Assembly (NCBI GenBank): GCA_025057315.1
Contig: JANWXW010000040.1
Location: 1-64,000, forward strand
Source of the DNA: Myxococcota bacterium
GTDB lineage: Bacteria > Myxococcota_A > Polyangia > Palsa-1104 > JAEUJZ01
DNA: 64,000 nucleotides
Direction: 5' to 3'
In this document: piece by piece, positions 50,517 through 60,200 of the stretch
Position numbering within the stretch: position 1 is the first letter of the stretch
How the letters are laid out: every line of letters starts with the position of its first letter
Notes under the pieces: model-generated
What the model was told of the DNA's origin: nothing
Databases searched by the model: none
Seen by the model: only the letters and a program-made list of their open reading frames with translations
Translations under genes and position numbers: made by a program

Positions 50517-51460
50517 GCTTTACGTCCCTCTTCATCAAAGCCGGGCTCAATGTAGATGCGCCTCAGGTGGGGGAAGGCGTTGCGCAGCGCCGCCTCCAGA
50601 CCATTGATGCTCTGCTCCAGGTCGTCGATGGTCAGGTCGCGGCGGAAGCGCAGCTTGAGCGCGGCCAGCACCTCCTTGGGTCCGATGTGCAGGGTGCGTA
50701 GGTGCACCACAGCCAGCACGTCGGGCCAGGCCGCCACCAGCTCGATGATCTGCCGCTGCTCGTCGGCAGGGACAGCCTCACCAATGAGCAGGCTCTTGCT
50801 GTCCCGTCCGAGCACGATGGCCACAACGGCCAGCGCCAGGCCCACCACCACCGATGCCAGCGCATCCCAGATGGGCTGCCCGGTCAGGTACGTAAGCAGC
50901 ACGCCGCACAGTGCCGCGATGAGGCCGAACAGGGCCGCCACGTCCTCGAACAGGACGGTCAGCACGGTGGGATCCCGCGCATCCTCCAACGTGCGCCTCA
51001 GCCCGCGCCCACCTGTGAGGTGGCGAAACTCGACAAGCGCCGCCCGCAGCGACACCAGCTCCAGCACAATGGATACGCCCAGCACAAGCAGGGCCCAGCG
51101 CACGTCCCCATGGCCGCGGTGGGTCCCATGGTAAATCTGCCACAGCTTCTCCACCCCCTCCCAGATGCTGACCACGGCGCCGATGAGAAAAATGCTGCCC
51201 GCTACGATGAAGGCCCAGAAGTACGTCTCCGTACCGTAGCCAAATGGGTGCCGCGCATCAGGCGGGCGCACCGAACGGCGCATGCCGATGAGCAGAAAGA
51301 CCTGGTTGGCGCTGTCTGCTAGCGAATGCACGGCCTCGGCGAGCATGGCCGTGGAACGGCTGATGCCCGCGGTCACGAACTTGAACCCGGCAATCAGCAG
51401 ATTGACGACCAGCGCGATCACCACCACCCGCTGGCCGCCTTCAGCGGAGGGGCCGCTCAC
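50513..51460 (-). CDS. Cation diffusion facilitator family transporter
   Basis: STAMLAEAVHSLADSANQVFLLIG; HPFGYGTETYFWAFIVA; GTG start overlaps engB stop. Confidence 0.9.
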   Translation of the reverse strand: MSGPSAEGGQRVVVIALVVNLLIAGFKFVTAGISRSTAMLAEAVHSLADSANQVFLLIGMRRSVRPPDARHPFGYGTETYFWAFIVAGSIFLIGAVVSIWEGVEKLWQIYHGTHRGHGDVRWALLVLGVSIVLELVSLRAALVEFRHLTGGRGLRRTLEDARDPTVLTVLFEDVAALFGLIAALCGVLLTYLTGQPIWDALASVVVGLALAVVAIVLGRDSKSLLIGEAVPADEQRQIIELVAAWPDVLAVVHLRTLHIGPKEVLAALKLRFRRDLTIDDLEQSINGLEAALRNAFPHLRRIYIEPGFDEEGRKA

Positions 51461-52107
51461 AAGACTCCCTCTGCAGCAGGCCGGCTCTCCAGGGCCCCAG
51501 CGACCCGCCGCCACACTTCGTCTGTGCCCTGGCGGCTCAGGGCAGAGCAGAGGACCGGATCAGCGCCCAGCATCGCGTGCGCCAGCTCTGCCGCCGGCCG
51601 ACGCTCGTGCTTGCTCAGCTTGTCGATCTTGGTCAGAACGGGGACCACCTCGCGGCCCACGCTCTCACGCAGCCAACGATCCAGCTCCTGCTCCTCGCGC
51701 AGCAGCGATGGATCCTCCCGCCGTCCTAGCACGCGCCGCGCATCGCACAGCAGCAGCACCACGCGCAGCGTCGGCCGCGTTTCCAGGTAGCGCTGGATCA
51801 GCGGACGCCAGGCAGCGCGCTCGGCCCGCGACACCTGGGCATAGCCAAAACCCGGCAGATCCGCCAGCAGCAGCTCGGTGGTAACGCCATCGGGCATCCT
51901 GGCACGCAGCGAAAAGAAGTTGATGGCACGTGTCCGTCCCGGTGTCCGAGACACGCGAGCCAGCGAGCGCCGCCCGAGCAGCGCGTTGAGCAACGAGGAC
52001 TTGCCCACATTGGAGCGGCCGCAGACGGCGATCTCGGGCCGGCGCGGCTCGGGCCAGGCGCGCGGCTCCACCCCGCTTGTCAGGAACGCTGCATCCAGCA
52101 CATGCAT
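51457..52107 (-). CDS. engB: YihA/EngB-family ribosome biogenesis GTPase
   Basis: AVCGRSNVGKSSLLNAL, PGRTRAINFF, LADLPGFGYAQVS, LTKIDKLSKHE; start at internal ATG preceded by TATAAT. Confidence 0.94.
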   Translation of the reverse strand: MHVLDAAFLTSGVEPRAWPEPRRPEIAVCGRSNVGKSSLLNALLGRRSLARVSRTPGRTRAINFFSLRARMPDGVTTELLLADLPGFGYAQVSRAERAAWRPLIQRYLETRPTLRVVLLLCDARRVLGRREDPSLLREEQELDRWLRESVGREVVPVLTKIDKLSKHERRPAAELAHAMLGADPVLCSALSRQGTDEVWRRVAGALESRPAAEGVL

Positions 52108-52116
52108 GGCGCTGCC

Positions 52117-52122
52117 ATTATA
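52117..52122 (-). promoter_or_regulatory. TATAAT -10 box 9 nt before engB ATG (candidate leaderless promoter)
   Basis: Reverse strand CTATAATGGCAGCGCCATG. Confidence 0.5.
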
Positions 52123-52148
52123 GCTGGCGCTCGAGCTGGTGGACCCGC

Positions 52149-55100
52149 TCACTGGACCGTGACCTCGGGGATGGCGACGCCGCTGACCAGGGCACGGTTT
52201 TCGATGTGGCGCACCACGACCAGTCCTGCCGAGGTGCCGCGGTAGGCGCCCTCCAGCAGCAGGCGCATGGTGCGCGCGCCCCGAAAGGGCACGGCCAGAA
52301 GCTGCATCTGCGTCCCCCCTTGGCCCTGCTGACCGTAGAGGAGCTGGCCGCGGTAGTCAGATAGCACGTCCTCGGTCTGCTTGACCGACGTGGTGCTGGG
52401 CACCGCCACCAGCGCATAGTACTCCAGCGGGTCGTGGCCCTCGGACAGGGTAATCTCCAGCCATAGCTCCTGCCCGATGCGCACGGTGGAGCTGCTTACG
52501 GAGGCGCGGGCGATGGGATCGCGGGCCATCTCAAAGTGAACCTCTGCTCGGCAGTCGGCGCGCAGCACGGCACCCACCGGCAGCTCGATGGACATCGGGC
52601 CGCGCAGCTCTTCTTCGTAGCGCAGGGCGCGTCCGCCAGCGCGAGGTGGGGCAGTGGGAGCGGCGCTGCCCAGCGCAAGCTGCAGTTCGAGAAAGCGCAC
52701 CAGGGCCATTGGCGTCGAGTACACGCCGCCCAGCAGGGCCGGCCCCTGCAGCAGCCCCGGCTCCTGGCTCAGGATTAGGCCCCGGGCGATGCGAGCATAT
52801 AGCTCGCCGAAGCGACGGTCGCGCTGCAGGTACAGTGCCATGGCCACGTCGGTCAGATACTGCAGCGGACCCACGCGCTCGAAGGCCCGCAGAAAGCGGT
52901 GGGTGTCATATAGTTTTCTAAAAGCAAACTCTACCTGTTGGTCATTGAGACCCAGTTGTGGCAACAGCTTATCGCTCACCCAGCGGACGACGGCGTCGTC
53001 GGTCAGGACGCGGTAGACGACCTTGCCGTCGATCTCCACCGGGATGACGGCCTCCCCTGCGGCATTGAAACCAGCCAGCTCCTCGGTGCGCAGGCCGCTG
53101 CGGCCAACGGCAGCCTGGATCCGATCCACCAGCTGCCGGGCCATCTGTGTTGCCTGCGCCACACGCGGATCCTCCACCCGGACCTGCGCGAGAGCGCGGT
53201 TCATCGAGAGCAGGTTTCGCGCCACCCACGCGCTCCACAGAGGGCTTGGTGGCAGCGCAGGGTAGGGACGGCACAGGCCATCGGCATTGCAGAATGCCTC
53301 GGCCAGGTCGCGCACGTCCTTGTCGAGGCCCGCGCGCAGCGTGGGGCCCAGTCCTTCCTCGTCGAGGAGGCCGCGTGCTGCGGCGGCCAGCAGCACGGCG
53401 CGCACCGCAGCGCGGGCCGACAGCGCCTCAGCATGTCCGAACCAAGATTCGGTGGTGGTCAGCACGTTCATTACCACACCGCGCAGCAGGGGTCCCACTC
53501 CGGCATAGACCCGGGCCACCTCGCCAGCCGCCAGGTGGACGGTGCTGCCATCGCCAAAGACGAGTCGGGACAGGGTCACTGGTTGCCGCGACACGGTTTG
53601 CACTGGCAGCTCGCGCAGGTCGACCACCTCTCCGGCCTGTGTGCGCAGCACGAGCTGGAGCATCCCCGGTGCGCTGGCCACCAGCGGCAGTTCTAAGGTG
53701 GTCTGCCCGGGGGGCACCGTCCGCTCCACCGGCGCACCGAGGCCAGCACCCCTGGCAGACAACATCAGGGGTTGGCGGGTGTTGTTGGTGGTATCCACCG
53801 GCACCGCAAGGCGCGCCCCCGGCACCAGCGCGCGTGGTAGCCGTGCCTCGATGCCCGCCTCCCGTCGTACATCCAGGTGCCGCTGCGTGCTGGCGTAGTC
53901 CAGGGCGCGGACCGCCGTCAGACGCACGACCAGGCGCCCCATCTGGGGCGGCAGCTGCACCTGTACGCGGGCCTGACCCGTGGCGTCCGTGACGATGCGC
54001 TGGCATAGGATCACCTTGCGTTCGCCCTCGCGGATCTCCTGCTCTGGCGCATCCGCCCCGCTCGCGATACCCCGTCGCAGCGCAAGGCCCTTGCCCTGAC
54101 TCGAAACCGCCATGGCAACGCCAGATGCCATGGGGACAGCACCAGACAGGTCGCCACGGAGAGCCCTGAGGACCCCCGGTGCGGACGAGCGTGGCATGGG
54201 GTGCCTGAGCGTCTCCTTATTGGAGGAGTCCTGCAAGGCCTCCCCATCTGGCTCGTTGGCAGCGAGGCCGGTCCGGTCCGTCCAGCTCGATACCGAGGAG
54301 GAGAGATTGCGGATCGAGTCACCCAGGGCGGAGGTGAGGGGGGCGGCTGGACTGCGCGACGGGACGCGGTTGTCAAAGACTTCCAGCACGGCTGAAACCG
54401 AGGCCCCCTGACCACCGTCGCGGACGCTGATCTGCAAGGGCACTGCCGCATGGGGCCGCCCCTGGCTCGGCGCCTCGATGGCCAGCTGCAGCCGGCCGGG
54501 TGCAAAGCCGATGGCCCAGCCCTCGTGAAAGCGCCCCTCCACAAACCCGCCGATGGTAACCAGCGTGTAGGGCGGGCGCACCTCGGCCTCGAGCGTGCGC
54601 CCGGCAGCAAGCTCAGCCGGCAGGTTCACCGCTCGCGCCTCGAAGGAACCGTCGCTGCGGGGCTGGTGCAACACCAGCAGCGGCGCATGGACCGGCCGCG
54701 CCGTGCGCACCAGCAGGCGGCCAGAGGCGGCGATCACCGACTCGACCACAAAGGGATCGTCTGCGCCTTTGCTCGACTCGATGAACAGATCCCGTCCGGG
54801 TACCTGGGTGGTGTTCTCGTAGGGCGCCAGGCCGACCCGATGGTTGTAGCTAACTCCGCCGGCCACCGTGACCATGTCTCGCTCGACATGGCTGGAGCCC
54901 TCGAATTGGTGACGCAGGCTGCCCCGGGCCGTGACGACCTCGATCTGGAACGGGCCAGAGTGTCCGCCGACGTCCAGGGTGCCGGCAATCAGACCACGCT
55001 CGACGCGCAGCACCTGGGACGGGCCCGCATGAATGCCATCGCAGCCGGGCAGCATGCACCGGCTGTGCACCGTCACCTCTCCGTGGAATGGATGATTCGA

Positions 55101-55730
55101 GATGCGCAACTCGTTCTTAAACGACAGGCCATTGCCCCATCGCTTGCCCGCCCCAGCGGCGTTGCCCAGGAACCAGCCACCCGGCAACCGATCCAACTCC
55201 TCGGCCCGCGTGACCTTCTTGAACTCGTGCGCAAAGGAGAGCGCACCTAGCGCACCCTCTACAACTGCAAAGGTGGCGGAGCCGCGTAATTTGCCATCAG
55301 CAACCTGCACGTCCACACGATACTCACCCAGTTCGAGTGGCTGCTTCTCGCCATCTAGCAACTCCACCACAGCTACGCCCTGGCTGTCGAGAGCAGCCTT
55401 GACCTCGCGCCCGATGCCGTCGCGCCTGGCCACCTTGGCCAATAGGGCTGCCCCCGGGCGGCCCAGGGACAGGACCTTGAGGTACACTTTTTCCCGAGGC
55501 CAGTACTGCGGCTGATCGGTCGTTATAGAGATCAGGTCGAGGTGCAGAGCCGCGGCCACCCGGTCGGACGGGCCCAGGGGCTTGCGAGCATCCAGGTCCA
55601 CGCGGAAAAACCGTGACTCGCGGATGCCACCTGAGGTCTTTCTGGCAGCGAAGACAGAGCCAAGGCCGACCGCCGCCGTTGTAGCGCCCAGCCACAGGAG
55701 AACCCCACGCATGAGGTTGTGAAATCTCAT
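52149..55730 (-). CDS. Alpha-2-macroglobulin-like (MG-domain) exported protein without thioester motif
   Basis: ISITTDQPQYWPREKVYLKVLSL; VSAVLEVFDNRV; IVTDATGQARVQVQLPPQMGRLVVRLTAVRALDY...LVPGARLAVPVDTTNNT; no CxEQ seen. Confidence 0.75.
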   Translation of the reverse strand: MRFHNLMRGVLLWLGATTAAVGLGSVFAARKTSGGIRESRFFRVDLDARKPLGPSDRVAAALHLDLISITTDQPQYWPREKVYLKVLSLGRPGAALLAKVARRDGIGREVKAALDSQGVAVVELLDGEKQPLELGEYRVDVQVADGKLRGSATFAVVEGALGALSFAHEFKKVTRAEELDRLPGGWFLGNAAGAGKRWGNGLSFKNELRISNHPFHGEVTVHSRCMLPGCDGIHAGPSQVLRVERGLIAGTLDVGGHSGPFQIEVVTARGSLRHQFEGSSHVERDMVTVAGGVSYNHRVGLAPYENTTQVPGRDLFIESSKGADDPFVVESVIAASGRLLVRTARPVHAPLLVLHQPRSDGSFEARAVNLPAELAAGRTLEAEVRPPYTLVTIGGFVEGRFHEGWAIGFAPGRLQLAIEAPSQGRPHAAVPLQISVRDGGQGASVSAVLEVFDNRVPSRSPAAPLTSALGDSIRNLSSSVSSWTDRTGLAANEPDGEALQDSSNKETLRHPMPRSSAPGVLRALRGDLSGAVPMASGVAMAVSSQGKGLALRRGIASGADAPEQEIREGERKVILCQRIVTDATGQARVQVQLPPQMGRLVVRLTAVRALDYASTQRHLDVRREAGIEARLPRALVPGARLAVPVDTTNNTRQPLMLSARGAGLGAPVERTVPPGQTTLELPLVASAPGMLQLVLRTQAGEVVDLRELPVQTVSRQPVTLSRLVFGDGSTVHLAAGEVARVYAGVGPLLRGVVMNVLTTTESWFGHAEALSARAAVRAVLLAAAARGLLDEEGLGPTLRAGLDKDVRDLAEAFCNADGLCRPYPALPPSPLWSAWVARNLLSMNRALAQVRVEDPRVAQATQMARQLVDRIQAAVGRSGLRTEELAGFNAAGEAVIPVEIDGKVVYRVLTDDAVVRWVSDKLLPQLGLNDQQVEFAFRKLYDTHRFLRAFERVGPLQYLTDVAMALYLQRDRRFGELYARIARGLILSQEPGLLQGPALLGGVYSTPMALVRFLELQLALGSAAPTAPPRAGGRALRYEEELRGPMSIELPVGAVLRADCRAEVHFEMARDPIARASVSSSTVRIGQELWLEITLSEGHDPLEYYALVAVPSTTSVKQTEDVLSDYRGQLLYGQQGQGGTQMQLLAVPFRGARTMRLLLEGAYRGTSAGLVVVRHIENRALVSGVAIPEVTVQ

Positions 55731-55797
55731 GATGAATGAATACGCGCCTCGCTACCGCGCGATCTATCCGAATCTATGCAGGCTCGGATGTATGCAC

Positions 55798-56526
55798 TTA
55801 CTCCCAGCGCAGCTCCTGAACCGCAGGCTGCCTTCGCGCCAGGCGCCGGCTGCGCCGGGCGAGCAGGGGGCCGAGGATCGCGCCGGCGACGAATCCACCC
55901 ACGTGTGCCATCCACGCTATGCCCGAGTTCGTCGGGATAAAAAACTGCGACAGAAACCACATCCCGAGCAACAGCCAGGCCGGCACCTGGATGGTGGTAA
56001 CAAAAATGATGAGGATCCACAGGCAGTGCACGCGGGCATGGGGGTGCAGCACGATGTAGGCACCCAGCGCACCGGCGATGGCGCCCGAAGCCCCGACCAT
56101 CGGGACGGTGGAGTCAGGCATGATCACGACCTGAGATAGAGCCGCCAGGATCCCGCACGCTAGGTAGAAGAACAGAAAGCGCAGGTGCCCCATCTCGTCC
56201 TCGACGTTGTCGCCGAAGACCCAGAGAAACCACATGTTCCCGATGATGTGCATCCAGCTTCCGTGCAGGAACATGGAGGTCAGGATGGACAGAGGGTGGG
56301 ACACCTCCTGGTAGAGGTGCACCCAGCCCAGCTCCTCCACAAAAATGCGTCCCTCGCGAATGCCGCGGAGCAACCAGGCCGGTATAACCCCATAGTCGAG
56401 CACGGCCAACATTACGCCTCGCTGCAACTCGAACACCCACACCACCGCGTTGACCAGGATGATCATGATGGTCACAAAGGGCGCCCGGCTGGTGGGGTTG
56501 TGGTCTCGCAGCGGGATGGGGATCAT
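55798..56526 (-). CDS. Rhomboid-family intramembrane serine protease
   Basis: MFLHGSWMHIIGNMWFLWVFGDNVED; VPMVGASGAIAGALGAY; MAHVGGFVAGAILG. Confidence 0.94.
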   Translation of the reverse strand: MIPIPLRDHNPTSRAPFVTIMIILVNAVVWVFELQRGVMLAVLDYGVIPAWLLRGIREGRIFVEELGWVHLYQEVSHPLSILTSMFLHGSWMHIIGNMWFLWVFGDNVEDEMGHLRFLFFYLACGILAALSQVVIMPDSTVPMVGASGAIAGALGAYIVLHPHARVHCLWILIIFVTTIQVPAWLLLGMWFLSQFFIPTNSGIAWMAHVGGFVAGAILGPLLARRSRRLARRQPAVQELRWE

Positions 56527-56876
56527 AAGAATTTGTCTAACACGCACGCGAGCGGCTGCCAATGTCGGTCCAGGCTGGGAGCGCGGGAAATTCGTAGACG
56601 GCCCCCGACGGGCAGAGATGGGCACATGGACGAATGACCTCGCAGCGGCATGGGCCGGCGGCACGTGGGGGCGCCCTGGTCTGGCTCAAGCGACAGGTGC
56701 CAAGCCGGCAGGGCAGATCGTCCTGGAGAACCAGCCCATGTTTCTGCAGGCTGCGCCCCACCGGGGTCCTGGCAGGGACGCGAATCCCCGAGGAACACAG
56801 CGCCCTGTGATTTGCCAGAGAGTACACCCAACCGACTGGGGACCGGTGCGCCGCGTCCTTCCTGTCGCTGGGTCAA

Positions 56877-56894
56877 GGGGTGGCATGCTACCCC
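56877..56894. promoter_or_regulatory. 18-bp near-perfect palindrome GGGGTGGCATGCTACCCC
   Basis: Symmetric except one G/T position; in the divergent rhomboid/M36 intergenic region. Confidence 0.35.
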
Positions 56895-57246
56895 GGTCGA
56901 GGCGGGGCAGGGGGGAGTTTTCTCTTAGCAAACTCCTCGCCTGCCACCCGGGCCTGGGACAGCGGCAGGTTGAAGGCGGGGGCCACGGGGTCAAGGCTGC
57001 GCACGCCGTGCGCAGCTGAGCCGGCGATCTCGTTGGCGACGTCGGCGGGGCAGCGACCCAACAGGCGGGTCCCTCTCTGGGGTGATTCATGCAACAGACA
57101 ACCCCCTGGCCCCGCTCCCTCCGGTGCCAATGGGAGCAGGGCCCCTCGATTCGCTTCCGGCCAAAATCATTGAAAAATTTCGCCAGCCCTCAGGCCCATC
57201 CGATCGTACTATCGGGCCCTCCCCGCTGGTAAAGAAGGTGTTTTCC

Positions 57247-60200
57247 ATGCTGAACTCCCGGTCAGTCTCCCGCCTCCTTCCCCTCACTGCTGGACTGCTT
57301 GCGGCCTGTGCCGCCCCCCCCTCTGGGGAGCCCAGCGGTGCTGGGCCTTCTGTGTCGCCTCCCCTGGAGGTCCAGGTGGTCCACCGGACGGCAGGGGGGC
57401 AGGGCGCAATGACCTTTGCCTGGCTGCGCGGTGCACCGGCCCTTCCCGAGGGAGCCCGCGCCGACGCGGTGGCATGGGCCACGCTGCGCCAGCTCGCCCG
57501 CGCCGAGCACATCAGCGAGGCCGCCCTGGGCGCCACCTCGCTGCGCGCCGTCCATGACACGGGGGCCGGACCCATCATTGCTCAGTTTCAGCAGCGCGTC
57601 GAGGAAGTCGATGTGTTTCTGAGCGGAGTGAACATTGCGCTCGATCGTCGCCTGCAGCCTGTCGCCGCCACCGGAAGCCTGGCGCGCCTGCTGCGGCCCA
57701 AGTCGCGCCTCTTTGGCGATGCCGCCCAGGCGGTGATCCGGGCTCACCAGGAGATGACTGGCGCGCCCCCAGCGACCATCTCCGAGGTGGAGCCGGGCCA
57801 GGGAGGCTACCGCAACTTCCAGCTGGGCCCGGCAAGCACCGCGCGGGCCAGGCCGGTGTGGTTCCCCCAGCTGGGGGGGCTGCTACCGGCTCACTACGTC
57901 GAGCTGGACATCGGCTCGGGCGACACGACCGACTCGCGTGGCGAGTCCTTCGTTGTATCCGCGGAGGGCAACATCCTGTTTCGCCACGATCTGATCGCGG
58001 CGGACGTCTACACCTACCGGGTGTGGGCGGACAAGGACGGCACGTTCGCCCCCTGGGATGGTCCCCAGGGCACTGACTTCACGCCCCACCCCACCGGCAT
58101 GAAGGATGGCCGGCAACCGACCATGAAGCCGTCGCAGTCGGTGCGTCTGCGAAACGTTCCCTTCAGCCGCAACGATCCCTGGCTCCCGCCCGCTGCGACG
58201 GAGACCCGCGGCAACAACGTCTGGGCCTATGCAGACATTGTCGCCCCGGACGGGTTTAATGCGGGCGATGTGGCTGTTGTGCCCAGCGGCCCCAACGCCT
58301 TCGAGTATGTCTACGATGGAGAAGGCCGGCCACAGGCATCGCGGGAGACGATCCAGGCCATCACCACCCACCTCTTTTACACGATGAATTACGTCCACGA
58401 CATCTTCTATGACGCAGGGTGGGATGAGAAGTCGTTCAACCCGCAGCAGGACAACTATGGCCGCGGTGGCATCGGCGGTGATCCCATCCGTGCCGAAGCG
58501 CAAGATCATAGTGGCCGAAACAATGCCAACGCCTACACGCCAGCCGATGGCCGCTCACCCCGCATCCAAATGTTCATATGGGACACTCCCGCTGGCCGCA
58601 AGCTGCGTGTCCATGGCCCGATGGATGTGGCGGGCGAGTATGTGGTGAGCCATGCCAACTTTGGACCCTCTAGCTTCGACGTCACCGGGCAGGCAGTCAT
58701 CGTCAACGACGGAGCGATGCCCAGCACCGATGGGTGCGAGGCGCCCTTTGTCAATGCGGCCCAGGTGAGCGGCCGCATTGCCTTTATCGATCGCGGTACC
58801 TGCTCCTTTGCCGACAAGGTGGCCAATGCCCAGCGTGCTGGCGCCCGCGGTGTCGTCATCGTCAACAATGCCCCCGGTCTGCCGCCACCAATATCAGGGA
58901 TGCCGCCCATCGCCATCACCATCCCAACGTTGGGCATCTCGCAGGAGGATGGCAACAAGCTCAAAGCCCGGATCATGACCGGGGTGGTCAGCCTGACGCT
59001 GCACTCCAGCCCCGTCGATCGCGACGCTGCCCTGGATACCAGCATCGCGGTGCACGAGTGGGGGCACGTCCTGTCCAACCGCTTGGTGGGCAATGCCAAC
59101 GGGCTGAGCTCGCTGCAGGGGCGCGGCTTGGGCGAGGGGTGGAGTGACTTTCTCGCCCTGCTGGTCCTAGCTCGCCCCGAGGATGCCAGGGCACCTGCCA
59201 ACGCCAACTGGACCGGCGTCTATGCGGTAGGCGCCTATGCCACCGGGCAGCCCAATGCCTACTACGACGGCATCCGCCGCTACCCCTACTCGACGGACAA
59301 GAGCAAGAACCCGCTGACCTTCAAGCACATCCAGCGTGGTGTAGCCCTGCCGCAGATGCCAGCTCCGGTCTTCGGAGCCGATGGCACGCTCAACCATGAG
59401 CCACACAACACGGGCGAGGTGTGGGCCACCATGCTGTGGGAGTGCTATGTGGCGCTTCTGCGGGATGGACGCTATACCTTCGAGCAGGCGACCCGGCGCA
59501 TGCGCCAGTACCTGGTGGCGAGCCTGAAGTTGACCCCCAACGCGCCCACCATCCTAGAGGCGCGCGATGCGCTGCTGGCCGCCGCCGCCGCCGTGGAGCC
59601 ACGGGACTATGCCCTGTTCTGGCAGGCTTTTGCCAGCCGCGGCGCCGGCAGCGCTGCCCGTGGTCCGGCCCGCACCTCGCCGGACAACACGCCCGTCACC
59701 GAGAGCTTCGTGGTCGGCAATGACCTGCAGTTCCTTGGCGCCTCGCTCGATGATTCGGTCTCCCCGTGCGACTCCGATGGGGTGCTGGACAACGGCGAGG
59801 TCGGCCTGCTGACCGTGCGCATTCGCAACACCGGCGCTGGCCCGCTCACAGCAGCCAGCGTGATCGTGCGCAGCGATTCCAGTGCGCTGTCGTTCCCTGA
59901 CGGCCAGGTGGCGAACTTCCCGCGCATCGAGCCCTACCAGAGCGGCAGCACGACGCTGAAGGTAGCTCTCCGTGGCGCCCAGCCGATGAGCTTGGTGACG
60001 TGGACGCTGGAGTTGCGCGACCCCAACCTGGCCGTGCCGCGGACCATTCAGGCCACGCAGCAAATGATGGTCCACTACGACGACGTCGCAGAGAGCTCCA
60101 CCACCGACACGGTAGACGCCCGGACCACTGCGTGGAGCACCGGGGGGGATGCTCGCCTGGACGGCTCCAAAGTGTGGGAGCGGGTGTTTGATGGCCCCGA

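Noticed and set aside
54450-55250. 266-aa plus-strand ORF
   Set aside because: Antisense to the A2M-like gene.
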